Notes: generated from the letters alone by a model not told the origin. 64,000 bases of DNA from Paenibacillus sp. E222 (GCF_013401555.1 NZ_CP058552.1:124001-188000), one strand, 5' to 3'. Positions 28,833 through 38,159 are shown, counted from the first letter of the stretch. Numbers and translations: made by a program.

Positions 28833-28868
28833 GACTACCATGATAAACGAAGGAACGAAGGTGATGGA

Positions 28869-29732
28869 ATGAACCATGATGTCAGGCTGCAGGCACTGTC
28901 CGCTTTTCTGAAAAACCAGCGCTCCAAAATCTCGCCAGAATCCGTCGGATTACCCGCGGGCTCCCGGCGAAGAACGCCTGGATTAAGAAGAGAAGAAGTA
29001 TCCCAATTGGCAGGTGTGAGCACCACATGGTACACCTGGCTTGAACAGGGCCGAGATATTCAGGTATCTCATTCCGTATTGGATAACATCGCCTCAGCTC
29101 TCAAGCTGACAGCGGATGAACGGAAGTATTTGTTTTCCCTTGGTCTGGATTACCATTCGGAACTTCATATCCTGGATGAGAAGCCACTCCAAATACATCC
29201 CTCTTTACAAAAAATATTGCAGGAACTTCGCAATTGTCCCACAATCATCTCAGACCGACGCTGCCACATTGTGGGCTGGAATGACGCAGCGCGGCATGTG
29301 TTTATGGACTTTGAACAGATTCCGGCTGAACAGCGGAACATGATCAGCTTGTTGTTTGAACGAAAAGAATTTCGAAGACTGGCCGTCAACTGGGAGGATT
29401 TTGTTAGCGGATTCCTGGCTATTTTCCGTGCTTATTATGGTCAATATGTCGATGATGAATGGTACAACTTGTTTTTGGATGACATGATGGACAGATATCC
29501 TGATTTTCAACCCCTTTGGAAACAAAGCAGTGTTAGCAGTGCCCCGGATGTGTTGATTGAATTTAGACATTCCAGAGCTGGCAAAATGCTTTTTGATCTT
29601 ACCTCACTCCAGGTTCAGGGAAATGCCGATTTGCGGTGCAGCATCTACACACCTGCAACGGACACGGCTACAGAGCGGAAACTGATTCGCCTGATGGAGC
29701 CAAAGGTAGAAACTGACTCCGACAAAAGCTGA
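28869..29732 (+). CDS. XRE-family regulator with MmyB-like ligand-binding domain
   Basis: This 287-residue protein has an N-terminal helix-turn-helix (about residues 10-85) with the very typical sequence RTPGLRREEVSQLAGVSTTW followed by YTWLEQGRD. The C-terminal 190 residues match the MmyB-like, PAS-related ligand-binding domain, including the segment from IISDRRCHIVGWNDAARHVF onward. A structure from Chloroflexus showed a fatty-acid-like ligand in this domain. The divergent neighbour is fabF, which suggests lipid-responsive control; that is inference. The ATG at 28869 has AAGGTGATGG just upstream. Confidence 0.88.
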   Translation: MNHDVRLQALSAFLKNQRSKISPESVGLPAGSRRRTPGLRREEVSQLAGVSTTWYTWLEQGRDIQVSHSVLDNIASALKLTADERKYLFSLGLDYHSELHILDEKPLQIHPSLQKILQELRNCPTIISDRRCHIVGWNDAARHVFMDFEQIPAEQRNMISLLFERKEFRRLAVNWEDFVSGFLAIFRAYYGQYVDDEWYNLFLDDMMDRYPDFQPLWKQSSVSSAPDVLIEFRHSRAGKMLFDLTSLQVQGNADLRCSIYTPATDTATERKLIRLMEPKVETDSDKS

Positions 29733-29776
29733 TGCAGACCTTCTTCCTTTATTCGGTAATACAAGGTAACAAAAAA

Positions 29777-29804
29777 AAGACCCAGGCGATCAGGCCTGGG
29801 TCTT
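29777..29804. terminator. Bidirectional terminator
   Basis: AAGACCCAGGC and GCCTGGGTCTT pair around a six-base loop, with an A run on one side and T-rich sequence on the other. It separates the converging regulator and metQ-type genes. Confidence 0.85.
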
Positions 29805-29858
29805 CATGTTTGTTTTGAACCTATCTGTACCATCATTTCAGTTGCAGATTAACCGATG

Positions 29859-30698
29859 TTATTTAAAAGCCGGGATTGCAATATCTGCATACTTCTCTTC
29901 AAAGAAGGCTTTCACTTCTGGACCCGCCATACGCTTCGCCAGCTTCTGAATGGCTTCCGAATCCTTGTTATCTTCACGGGCAACCAAGGTAATAGCAAAA
30001 TGAGAATCGTCCTTCTCAGTGAACAGCGCATCCTTCTTCGGTGTAAGTCCCAGCGGACTCGCATAAGCTGGAGTCATAGCAACCAGATCGGCATCATCCA
30101 ACATGCGGGCCAGCATCAACAGGTCCACTTCCTCGAACTTGAAGTTTTTCGTGTTTTCCGTGATGTCTGCTTGCGTTGCATTGAAACCGACGCCTTCTTT
30201 CAGCTTAATCAGGCCGTTCTGTTCCATCATCACCAACGAGCGTCCAATGTTGGACGGATCGTTGGCAATCGCTACCGTTGCACCTTCAGGCAATTCTTCA
30301 ATGGATTTATACTTCTTGGAATATGCTCCGTAGATGGCATTGTAGATCGGTTGAACAGCCACCAAGTTAGCGTTATTTGCTTCATTGTACTGATTCATGT
30401 AAGGTACGTGCTGGAAGAAGTTTGCGTCTACTTCTTTGTTCGCGAGTGCAGTATTCGGTTGAACGTTATCGGAAAGTACAACAACTTCCAGATTAACGCC
30501 ATCTTCTTTGAGCAATGGCTTCACAATATCCAGCACATCCGTCATTGGCGGAATCAAAGTAGCTACTTTCAACGTCACTTCTTGTCCGGCTTGAGCACCT
30601 TCCTTAGTACCTTCCGCCGCAGGTGTTTCTTCTTTTTTGCCGCATCCGGCTGCTACGAGCATTACTGCCAGCAGCATGAGCATTAGTTTTGCTTTCAT
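29859..30698 (-). CDS. metQ: Methionine-type ABC transporter substrate-binding lipoprotein (NlpA/MetQ family)
   Basis: This 279-residue lipoprotein begins with a signal sequence ending in a lipobox (LVAAGCGKKEE), so it is anchored outside the membrane. The mature part has the MetQ/NlpA pattern: VTLKVATLIPPMTDVLDIVK, then FFQHVPYMNQYNEANN and VAIANDPSNIGRSLVMMEQ. It is the third gene of the operon, after the ATPase and permease, so it should bind methionine or a related amino acid for uptake. No S-box or T-box leader is seen upstream of the operon, which leaves the exact substrate open. Confidence 0.87.
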   Translation of the reverse strand: MKAKLMLMLLAVMLVAAGCGKKEETPAAEGTKEGAQAGQEVTLKVATLIPPMTDVLDIVKPLLKEDGVNLEVVVLSDNVQPNTALANKEVDANFFQHVPYMNQYNEANNANLVAVQPIYNAIYGAYSKKYKSIEELPEGATVAIANDPSNIGRSLVMMEQNGLIKLKEGVGFNATQADITENTKNFKFEEVDLLMLARMLDDADLVAMTPAYASPLGLTPKKDALFTEKDDSHFAITLVAREDNKDSEAIQKLAKRMAGPEVKAFFEEKYADIAIPAFK

Positions 30699-30775
30699 CT
30701 GATATAAACCCCTTCATCATATAATCTGTATTGTTCATGCTGTAATTCAAATTTCTCTGCTCTGCTTGTCCTTCT

Positions 30776-31444
30776 TCAGGATCGGCGATCGAGCCAGCGG
30801 GACAGTCTACTGCCAGTAAATTGGATCATCTGTACCAGGATAATCATAATGATAATCGTAAATACCATAATCTCCGTCTCGAATCGCTGATAACCGTAAC
30901 GAATTGCAAAATCACCAACCCCGCCACCACCGACAATACCCATGACCGTAGAGTAAGAGATAAAGCTGATGGTTGCCGTTGTTAAGCCGAGCACAAGACT
31001 TGAGCGAGCCTCCACATACAGGAATTTCACCACTAGCTGTATGGTCGATGCACCCATGGAAGAAGCAGCTTCAACGACCCCTTTCGGGACATCAAGCAAT
31101 GCCTGTTCTACCAGTCTGGCGTAATAAGCAATGGCGATGACCGAGAGCGGCACGGTTGCCGCGAGCGTCCCGATGGATGTTCCAACAATCAGACGTGTGA
31201 ACGGAATCATAAATACGACTAGCAGCAGAAACGGGAAGGAACGAATGATGTTGACGAGACTTCCCAGAATCGTGAACAGAGGTCGATTCTGATAACGTTG
31301 CCCTCTTCTGAACAGATACAACAGTGTACCCAGAGGCAACCCGATTAACACGGCTGCGGTGATAGAGATCCCCACCATGACAAACGTCTCTCCGATGGCC
31401 TTCCAAATTTCATGCTGATATTTCACAACGGACTCAGGTATCAT
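30776..31444 (-). CDS. metI: Methionine-type ABC transporter permease
   Basis: This 222-residue protein has five predicted membrane helices and the permease signature loop EAASSMGASTIQLVVKFLY. It matches MetI in length and in GETFVMVGISITAAVLIGLP near the start. The ATG at 31444 is preferred because AGGAGG lies nine bases upstream; the upstream reading from 31468 has no site. The start overlaps the end of the ATPase gene by 11 bases, so the two are translationally coupled. Confidence 0.88.
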   Translation of the reverse strand: MIPESVVKYQHEIWKAIGETFVMVGISITAAVLIGLPLGTLLYLFRRGQRYQNRPLFTILGSLVNIIRSFPFLLLVVFMIPFTRLIVGTSIGTLAATVPLSVIAIAYYARLVEQALLDVPKGVVEAASSMGASTIQLVVKFLYVEARSSLVLGLTTATISFISYSTVMGIVGGGGVGDFAIRYGYQRFETEIMVFTIIIMIILVQMIQFTGSRLSRWLDRRS

Positions 31445-32252
31445 CGTTATGGTCCTCCTGACCGCCATGAAGAGAGGTATTTCGTCCGCTCATGGATGCA
31501 TCTTCGCCCATCAACAAGGATGTTAGAAGATCAGGCTTCGGTGCCGGTATGCTGCGTACTTCCGCTTCCGACAGCGTTTTGATGATCCGTCCCTCTTTCA
31601 TCACCGATATCCGGTCGCAGAGCTTTCGGGCAACCTCCATCTCATGTGTAACGAGTACGATAGTTACCCCCAGCGTTTCATTGACATGACGCAGCACATC
31701 CAGAATTCCACTCGTGGTCTGCGGATCAAGCGAAGATGTTGGTTCATCACAGAGCAGCACATCCGGGCGGCTGGCAAGTGCTCTGGCGATGGCAACTCGC
31801 TGCTTTTGCCCTCCGCTTAACTGTGCAGGATACTGGTTGGCCTTATCTTCAAGTCCGACAAATCTCAACACCTCAAGTCCTCGTGCAACCCGTTCGGTCC
31901 GGGAGACGCCCGCAAGTTCCAGAGGCATGCAGACATTGCCACTTACGGTCCGATTGCTGACCAGATTGAAATGCTGAAAAATCATGCCAATGGACCTGCG
32001 TGCCTGGCGCAAACTATTCTCACTCATCCGGGTCAGATGCTGCCCATTCACAATGACTTCACCGTCATCCGGCTTCTCCAATCCATTGAGCATACGCAGA
32101 AGCGTGGACTTCCCTGCACCACTGGAGCCAATAATACCGTGAATCTCTCCCTGGCCTACTTCCAGGGAAACCGAGCTTAACGCTTCGAATCCCTGATCTT
32201 CACGGGACCCACGCTCGTTATAACGCTTGCTTACCCGGTATAATGAAATCAT
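31434..32252 (-). CDS. metN: Methionine-type ABC transporter ATP-binding protein lacking the NIL domain
   Basis: This 272-residue ATPase powers the importer. Walker A is GSSGAGKST at 42-50, the signature is [15 protein letters not shown], Walker B is VLLCDEPTSSLD, and the switch His is in LVTHEM. It is about 70 residues shorter than most MetN proteins. The sequence ends soon after the nucleotide-binding domain, so the C-terminal NIL/ACT domain that gives methionine feedback inhibition is missing. The ATG has AGGAGG upstream. It is first in the operon, followed by the permease and lipoprotein. Confidence 0.88.
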   Translation of the reverse strand: MISLYRVSKRYNERGSREDQGFEALSSVSLEVGQGEIHGIIGSSGAGKSTLLRMLNGLEKPDDGEVIVNGQHLTRMSENSLRQARRSIGMIFQHFNLVSNRTVSGNVCMPLELAGVSRTERVARGLEVLRFVGLEDKANQYPAQLSGGQKQRVAIARALASRPDVLLCDEPTSSLDPQTTSGILDVLRHVNETLGVTIVLVTHEMEVARKLCDRISVMKEGRIIKTLSEAEVRSIPAPKPDLLTSLLMGEDASMSGRNTSLHGGQEDHNDDT

Positions 32253-32307
32253 GGGAGATTCCTCCTGCGATTAATCGTACATGGTCCTTCAAGAACACAT
32301 GAAGAAA

Positions 32308-32337
32308 GCCCGCACAGCCGATAACCGGAGCGCGAGC
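32308..32337 (-). terminator. Possible terminator of the propeller gene
   Basis: On the minus strand GCTCGCGCTCC and GGCTGTGCGGGC can form about eight paired bases around GGTTATC, followed by TTTCTTC. It lies between the propeller gene and metN. The T tract is poor. Confidence 0.45.
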
Positions 32338-32383
32338 AATCCTGTTTATTTATAATAAATCATCATTCGACATGAAACAAGCT

Positions 32384-34666
32384 TTAACGTGAGATATCTG
32401 TTTTTAAACTACCTGCATTATATAAGCTGAACCGTCCGTTGGACGAACCAATATAGACTTCATTTCCAAGTCGATTCATAGTTCCGTTCTTCGCATCCCG
32501 ATCACGATGCTCCGGGTTTCCCATCACAACGTCATGCACACGACCAAGCAAAGTACCGTCCTGTTTGTTCATCACCAGAAGATCATCACCCATCGGCAGC
32601 AAAAGCTGATCATCAATCACCACGTAACTCCCCTGATTGGTAGGGTATTGATAGGCAGCAATCGTGTTTTGTGCGGACCAACGAGTCTCTCCTGAATCAT
32701 ATGCAAGGGCTGATGGGTACCCATTTTTGATTACATATAATTGATCTTCCTCCACAAACCCTCGTTCAATCTTGTTATTCTGCGTCCACCATTTTTTTTG
32801 GGTCTTGGGATCATACAAGGTGGTTGTGTAATCCTTATATTCACCATACATTTCCCCGTTGTTGTTCTCTCGAATGAGCACCATGCCGTCATTCAGCACC
32901 TCAAATTGCTGTCCATTCCGAGCTGGGAATTGTGCAAGCTTCTTGCCAGTGTTCAGATCAAGCAACGCCCATTGATCTCTCAACAACATCCAGCGTTCTG
33001 GCTGAGTTGACGCAAAAGGATCAAGACGGTATATTCCATCAAAGTATGGATTGTTCTCAGGATGATCCACAATCGGTTTACCAACCTTGATGCTCCATAC
33101 GGTTCGGCCAGACTGAGGGTCCGCTGCGACCAGTTGGTTTTTCTCCCAATACATCACATAAGGGTCATCTGCACCCTTGTTTAACAGTTGATATCCTGTA
33201 CTAAGTTTTCTTGTCCATAATGTTTTTCCATTTGCACTGTCCAGCACCGTTAACCAGCTATTACTTGATCCTTCAACAACAGAGCTGTCGACAATGACGA
33301 CATTCTTCGCTGCCGTGATGCCATTCAATCTGAAATTTTGCTTGGGGGTATACTCCCACTCGACCTTTCCGTTCTTCAAGCCCAGATGGCGTATACGATC
33401 CACGTATTTTTTCTTGTCAGGGTCATAATCGGTGTAGATGGTAACGTATTGGCGTCCTGCATCCACCTCTGCCTGCTGTCTCCCATACCCCGTATTGATC
33501 CCCCATAACTTCTGGCCTGAATGTCGGTCAAGAGCATATATGGAACCTTCGTAGTGCCCCCCGCTAAATCCACCGTCATCCCCTTTCATCAGGAGCACAT
33601 CATCCGTTGCTGCTTGTAAAAAGGTGTAGTTAATATCACCCTGATTGGTCCATACCGATTTCCAGGGTAAAGTGGCAGGCAGCATTGTGCCATAGATTTT
33701 AGTCGTGAACGGATATTCATCTGAACCACCAAATTCCCAATTAGACACTACACCGTTTCGATTATCCTGGGGTATATTCCAGCGCGCTCGCACCAGCCTG
33801 CCGTTCTTGTTAAATGTCACGAGAAAATGAGCATCTGCTCGTTCGTACCGCCAGGTCTTTCCTATGCTCATGGCATAACCCGTATCGTTTAAATTGCCGG
33901 AATGCTCTTGCCAATCGGGTTCGCCAAGCCACTGCGCCACCTGTTTCGAGGTCGTTTTTGAATTCAGCACAATATCTGTCAAATGACGTATAGTGGACGT
34001 GGGCATCGCCAATGATCTACTGAACCAGCCATCCGCTACCTTGGTATGCTGTGCTACATCCTGTGCCTTAACCCAAAGCAATGCAGGACGATAAGTGGAC
34101 GATTCCTTATTCCAGACGCGCGGGGCAATGGACAAGCCGTACCAATCCTTCGTCGCTGCAACAATCAACGCCTGATCTTTCAGAAATGCCCCTGAAGACC
34201 AGGTTGCCTGACTTCCGGGAAACAGGTACAGCTTGCTGCCCGATCGCATTGTAAACGTTTGTGGAATTGTTTTCGTCAAGCTGCGGCTTTCTTTGGAGGT
34301 ATACCAACCAGGTATCCAGAATTCAGTGTAATCGCTGCCTTTTAGTTTGATCCATTCCCCGCGAACAGCGTCTATTTGCAGGCTTCCTTGGGCGGAGCTA
34401 TACCCGTTTATGTCCATCAGATCAGGGGAAACACTGCTCTCGACCACACCACTGTAAATAGGTACACCTTCAGCTACCGTCACCTTATCCCCCTTTTTAT
34501 AATTAAGCTTCACCGATTGCACTTGTATAACTGAAATGGAACCTTGTCCTTCAACCGCCCTAGCATGGTTATTCAGCAACAGTCCCCCCGTGACCAGCAC
34601 AGCTACGATACCAGCAATTACATTCCATGGGTAGCCCGTCCCTGGCCTCTTACGCTCGGTCTTCAC
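32384..34666 (-). CDS. Membrane-anchored PQQ-like beta-propeller protein
   Basis: This 760-residue protein starts with a short basic segment and one membrane helix (about residues 14-32, NVIAGIVAVLVTGGLLL), and the rest should lie outside the cell. An SH3-like region follows (KKGDKVTVAEGVPIY), then from about residue 320 a series of outer-membrane-PQQ-type propeller blades with repeated motifs such as YALDRHSGQKLWGIN, VLDSANGKTLWTRKL and AADPQSGRTVWSIK. Such propellers usually act as scaffolds or binding platforms. I chose the GTG at 34666, nine bases after GGAG; a TTG at 34681 is possible. Its partners are unknown. Confidence 0.78.
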   Translation of the reverse strand: MKTERKRPGTGYPWNVIAGIVAVLVTGGLLLNNHARAVEGQGSISVIQVQSVKLNYKKGDKVTVAEGVPIYSGVVESSVSPDLMDINGYSSAQGSLQIDAVRGEWIKLKGSDYTEFWIPGWYTSKESRSLTKTIPQTFTMRSGSKLYLFPGSQATWSSGAFLKDQALIVAATKDWYGLSIAPRVWNKESSTYRPALLWVKAQDVAQHTKVADGWFSRSLAMPTSTIRHLTDIVLNSKTTSKQVAQWLGEPDWQEHSGNLNDTGYAMSIGKTWRYERADAHFLVTFNKNGRLVRARWNIPQDNRNGVVSNWEFGGSDEYPFTTKIYGTMLPATLPWKSVWTNQGDINYTFLQAATDDVLLMKGDDGGFSGGHYEGSIYALDRHSGQKLWGINTGYGRQQAEVDAGRQYVTIYTDYDPDKKKYVDRIRHLGLKNGKVEWEYTPKQNFRLNGITAAKNVVIVDSSVVEGSSNSWLTVLDSANGKTLWTRKLSTGYQLLNKGADDPYVMYWEKNQLVAADPQSGRTVWSIKVGKPIVDHPENNPYFDGIYRLDPFASTQPERWMLLRDQWALLDLNTGKKLAQFPARNGQQFEVLNDGMVLIRENNNGEMYGEYKDYTTTLYDPKTQKKWWTQNNKIERGFVEEDQLYVIKNGYPSALAYDSGETRWSAQNTIAAYQYPTNQGSYVVIDDQLLLPMGDDLLVMNKQDGTLLGRVHDVVMGNPEHRDRDAKNGTMNRLGNEVYIGSSNGRFSLYNAGSLKTDISR

Positions 34667-34775
34667 GTCAGTACACTCCAATCATTTGAAGTTATTTCCA
34701 ATAAAGACGTTTTGAACAAGGAAAAGTTACCGTTAATCCTAAATATATTTACAAGGTGCAAAATAAATACAGGAC

Positions 34776-35570
34776 TTACCTTACATCCACAAGCATTGAA
34801 TGATAAGGGAATGTAGTTCCCAATATATAAGCAGCGGTTAACATGATGATAAAATACCCCACAAACCATACATCCGCTCGGGAATATCCGATCTGAACGT
34901 AATAGGTCCGGCTCCCGCCTTCCTTGAATCCTTTTGCTTCCATCGCCACCGCCATACGCTGCGCACGGCGAATACTCTGTGCAAGTAGTGGAATAGCATA
35001 TCGTTTCAGTGTGCCGTATACATTCCAGCGGGAGCCGTGCTCCCTCGTTCCCCGAATGCGGATGGCATACCGCAGCGTCTGGAATTCATCCAGCAAAATC
35101 GGAATCATACGCATCGCCGCCAGGAAACTATAAGCATACTTAGGTGGGAGCCTCCACTGCTGCATGAGGGAATAAAAGAGACGAACAGGCTTGGTCGTCA
35201 GGCCGAACAACAATCCAGCTGCCGCCATACTTAGGGAACGAAAGCCCAGGTGCAGCCCGCGATAGAAGCTCTCTTCGGTAATATGAATCAATCCCCACTG
35301 AAACCAGGTGGTCTCGCCTTTACCAAACATGATCATACCTGTGGAAGTTGATATAAATACCAGAATGAACGGAGACGCATACAGCAATAATCTGGGCCAT
35401 GGGTGACCTGTCCAGCCCAGCAATAACAGCATGACAACTGCCACATTCGCCATTACATTCAGGTTGTGAACAAGAATGACGAAGACAAACAGCAATGTCA
35501 GGAAAATCATTTTCAACCCCGGATTCACCGCGTGAAGCCAAGTCTCACGATGAGGAAACGAGAGCTGCAT
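34776..35570 (-). CDS. ykoC: ECF transporter transmembrane (T) component, YkoC-like
   Basis: This 264-residue membrane protein is the shared coupling component of an energy-coupling-factor importer. It has about five or six hydrophobic segments and the two T-component motifs that contact the ATPases, seen as RGTREHG and MAVAMEAKGF (the A-R-G-like pair). It starts 26 bases inside the end of the fused ATPase gene, so translation is coupled. With the YkoE-type substrate component and a TPP riboswitch in front, the importer should take up thiamin or hydroxymethylpyrimidine. Confidence 0.88.
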   Translation of the reverse strand: MQLSFPHRETWLHAVNPGLKMIFLTLLFVFVILVHNLNVMANVAVVMLLLLGWTGHPWPRLLLYASPFILVFISTSTGMIMFGKGETTWFQWGLIHITEESFYRGLHLGFRSLSMAAAGLLFGLTTKPVRLFYSLMQQWRLPPKYAYSFLAAMRMIPILLDEFQTLRYAIRIRGTREHGSRWNVYGTLKRYAIPLLAQSIRRAQRMAVAMEAKGFKEGGSRTYYVQIGYSRADVWFVGYFIIMLTAAYILGTTFPYHSMLVDVR

Positions 35571-37053
35571 CCGTTAACCTCCCCTCATCCACCGTCCAGA
35601 TCCTGTTGCAATAACGTTTCACGATTTCATGATCATGCGTAACCATCACGATGGCTGTCCCTTCACGCCGCAACCGCTCCAGCTGGGATAACATGGAAAA
35701 GGTATTCCGCGCATCCTGTCCAAAGGTAGGTTCATCCAATAACAAAATACGCTGTTCCCGTACCAGAGCTGATGCTACACTCAGCCGTCGTTTCTGTCCC
35801 ATCGACAATTGATATGGGTGCCTACCGGACAGCTCACTCAGTCCGAATTGCTCCAACATATGATCGGTTCGGATACCTCTTTCTTCGGCAGTTAGCTTTC
35901 CGCTCAGCAAGGAAAATCCCACTTCATCACGGACTGAATTTGTCACGAATTGAAATTCAGGATTCTGGAATACAAAGGCAATGCGATCTGCAAGCTGCTC
36001 GGTTTTTCCAGCCGATTGTCCTTCCACAACATATTGACCTGTCGTTTTTAGAATATTCATCATGGACAGCAATAATGAACTTTTACCTGCCCCGTTAGCC
36101 CCGACAATCCCCACCCAATCTCCGTGCCATACCTTGGCCTGCTCCACCTGAATGAATGGCGTTTTTCCGCGCCATCCGGTGAATTGCTGCATTTCCAGGG
36201 CTGGTTGGATCAGTGCAGAGGTTTCCCCCTCCTTATAATCTATACTTTCAGTTTCTGTTGCACCGTAACGACTATCCTCTCCTGAGACCCATGCCTGTGC
36301 CTTCGATTGGCCTCGTTCTTCCCAGACCCCTGGATACCAGATCCCGTATTCCCTGAGCATATTCCGCTCATCTGTAAACACCTGATTCGCCGGGCCATCT
36401 GCCACAATCTTTCCTTCAGGCGACAATACGATGATTCGGTCTACCCACTCGACGATTTCATTAATTTTATGTTCTACGATAATGAGTGTTTTGTCCTGTG
36501 CAATCTGTTTCACCGTTTCCCACACCTGAGAGGTTCCTTCATCATCCAGCAGTGCCGTTGGTTCATCCAAAAAGAGTACGTCTGGCTCCATGGCCAGAAT
36601 CGAAGCCATCGCAAGACGCTGCTTCATACCCTGAGACATGGATTGAATGAGTGTTCGATTATGTTCAAAGCATAACCCGACCTGTTCCAGGTATTGATGG
36701 ATAAGGGTAGGCATCTGCTCGCGTGGAATATTCCGGTTCTCCAATACAAAAGCAATCTCTTCATCCGTATATGACATACAGAACTGGGTATCCGGATCTT
36801 GAAAAACAATGCCGGGCTGCTCAGGCACCTGAATGTCATCACATTTCATCGGAATCTCCACAGATCGCGGAATCAGACCGCTCAGAATTTGCAGCAAGGT
36901 TGATTTGCCAGATCCGCTTGGACCAAGCAATAATACTTTCTCCCCTTGACGCACAGAGAGAGACAAGCCTTGAAACACCAAGGCCTTCTCTCCCGGGAAC
37001 TTGCATCTTAGATTCGTAACACCTACCGCTTGCACATTCTCCACTTCATTCAT
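35545..37053 (-). CDS. ykoD: ECF transporter ATPase with two fused ABC domains, YkoD-like
   Basis: This 502-residue protein contains two complete ATP-binding cassettes. The first has Walker A GPSGSGKST at about 44-52, signature SQGMKQRLAMA and Walker B VLFLDEPTALLD. The second has Walker A GANGAGKSS near residue 320, signature SMGQKRRLSVA and Walker B ILLLDEPTFGQD. A charged linker near residue 260-290 joins them. This is the YkoD layout of the B. subtilis ykoFEDC system. It follows ykoE directly (stop and start abut) and overlaps the T-component gene. Confidence 0.9.
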   Translation of the reverse strand: MNEVENVQAVGVTNLRCKFPGEKALVFQGLSLSVRQGEKVLLLGPSGSGKSTLLQILSGLIPRSVEIPMKCDDIQVPEQPGIVFQDPDTQFCMSYTDEEIAFVLENRNIPREQMPTLIHQYLEQVGLCFEHNRTLIQSMSQGMKQRLAMASILAMEPDVLFLDEPTALLDDEGTSQVWETVKQIAQDKTLIIVEHKINEIVEWVDRIIVLSPEGKIVADGPANQVFTDERNMLREYGIWYPGVWEERGQSKAQAWVSGEDSRYGATETESIDYKEGETSALIQPALEMQQFTGWRGKTPFIQVEQAKVWHGDWVGIVGANGAGKSSLLLSMMNILKTTGQYVVEGQSAGKTEQLADRIAFVFQNPEFQFVTNSVRDEVGFSLLSGKLTAEERGIRTDHMLEQFGLSELSGRHPYQLSMGQKRRLSVASALVREQRILLLDEPTFGQDARNTFSMLSQLERLRREGTAIVMVTHDHEIVKRYCNRIWTVDEGRLTDAALVSSS

Positions 37054-37647
37054 CTAGTCCAGCGCCTCGTAATCCTGCTTCGACACCGGTCTAAGGGATC
37101 GTGTTACACCTGTAAGCTCCAGCGCTTTGGCAAGGTAATAGGCGAATACACCTGCAATCAGAATACTGCCAATGAAGCGGAACCCGATAAACAGTGTATA
37201 ATTCCAAGCCGAGAGGGAATCAATGTACCCGTACTGATAATCCAGTACAAGCGAAGCTGCCGCTGCACCAATAGCCGCAAGGCAGGTGACGAACAGATTG
37301 CTTTTCCGATACAGAAATGCGGCGAAGAAGATCTCTGCACCCAGCCCTTGCAACAGTCCATACACCAGTGTCGACATGCCCCACTCACTTCCGAGAAAAG
37401 CACTCACCGTGGATGCCGCTACTTCAGCCAGAATGGCTACACCCGGCTTACGAATGATTACAAAGGCAAAGGTTCCCGCCATAAACCACATGCCATAAAT
37501 CATCTGCTCCGCATGAACGCCGAATGGCTTCATCAGATCATATGTAGGTCCCCATATTTTGTAGATCACCCCGAAGACCACCGCAATCACAATCGTTACC
37601 AAAATATCGGTTAACTTCAATCTGTTGCTGCCTACTGCTGTTGACAT
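37054..37647 (-). CDS. ykoE: ECF transporter substrate-specific (S) component, YkoE family
   Basis: This 197-residue membrane protein matches YkoE, the substrate-binding component for thiamin or its hydroxymethylpyrimidine moiety. It has about five or six helices, with typical segments VVFGVIYKIWGPTYDLM, IYGMWFMAGTFAFVIIRKPG and LLQGLGAEIFFAAF. It is first in the three-gene operon behind a TPP riboswitch and terminator. A ykoF gene, which precedes ykoE in B. subtilis, is absent here. Confidence 0.9.
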   Translation of the reverse strand: MSTAVGSNRLKLTDILVTIVIAVVFGVIYKIWGPTYDLMKPFGVHAEQMIYGMWFMAGTFAFVIIRKPGVAILAEVAASTVSAFLGSEWGMSTLVYGLLQGLGAEIFFAAFLYRKSNLFVTCLAAIGAAAASLVLDYQYGYIDSLSAWNYTLFIGFRFIGSILIAGVFAYYLAKALELTGVTRSLRPVSKQDYEALD

Positions 37648-37700
37648 GTTCTCTACTTCCTTCCTCTGTTTCCCTGGATTTATAAAATAAACAATAAAAC

Positions 37701-37733
37701 AAACAAAAAAGCCTCCCCGGTTTCCAGGCAGGC
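37701..37733 (-). terminator. Riboswitch-controlled attenuator upstream of ykoEDC
   Basis: On the minus strand GCCTGCCTGG pairs with CCGGGGAGGC (one mismatch) around AAA and is followed by TTTTTTG. It sits between the TPP aptamer and ykoE, as expected for transcriptional control. Confidence 0.85.
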
Positions 37734-37899
37734 CATACGCACAGTTTACAATCTCACGATGCTGCGCATTAGGCAGATATAGAGAAAGAAGAAAACAAAC
37801 GACACCATTCCCGTCACATCAGAAAAATCCTGCTGCACCCAAGAAACGCTGACATTTATGTTCTATCCCTATCGCTTACCATTGCACATCGCAAATTCA

Positions 37900-37984
37900 T
37901 GTTCTCTACGCTGGCATTACCCAGATCAGATTTACGGTCAGCGGCACAAGGCCGCTCTCTCAGCCCAACTTCATTGAGCTCCCG
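37900..37984 (-). ncRNA. TPP riboswitch (THI element) controlling ykoEDC
   Basis: On the minus strand the conserved THI blocks appear in order: GGGAGCT, then GGCTGAGAG, a variable hairpin, and CTGATCTGGGTAATGCCAG followed by CGTAGAGA. The P3 hairpin GCGGCC...GCCGC lies between them. Thiamin pyrophosphate binding should favour the downstream terminator at 37701-37733 and shut off uptake when the cofactor is plentiful. Confidence 0.93.
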
Positions 37985-38159
37985 GTTCACTTATTTCATT
38001 GCTTCTACTGTACAACACATGGGTATTTGTGACAATCCCGGAAAAATCATTACGCTGTATTTTGGGTAAATCAGAGAAGACATTCTGTGGTGTACTTTAC
38101 AATACTATGCAACATTTGGATCAAGTAGTCCGTTTGGTATACAAGAAGGGAGATTGATA
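37985..38159. other. Intergenic region between the TPP riboswitch and the stalk-domain gene
   Basis: This region should contain the divergent promoters of the riboswitch operon and the stalk gene. It is AT-rich toward the stalk gene. No further gene or fold was found. Confidence 0.35.

Noticed and set aside
32253-32383. Possible S-box or T-box leader upstream of the methionine-type ABC operon
   Set aside because: The space is only 130 bases and none of the conserved S-box or T-box blocks is visible.
37030-37614. 194-codon plus-strand frame opposite ykoE
   Set aside because: It is fully antisense to a well-supported membrane gene and rich in Arg, Cys and His; a shadow frame.
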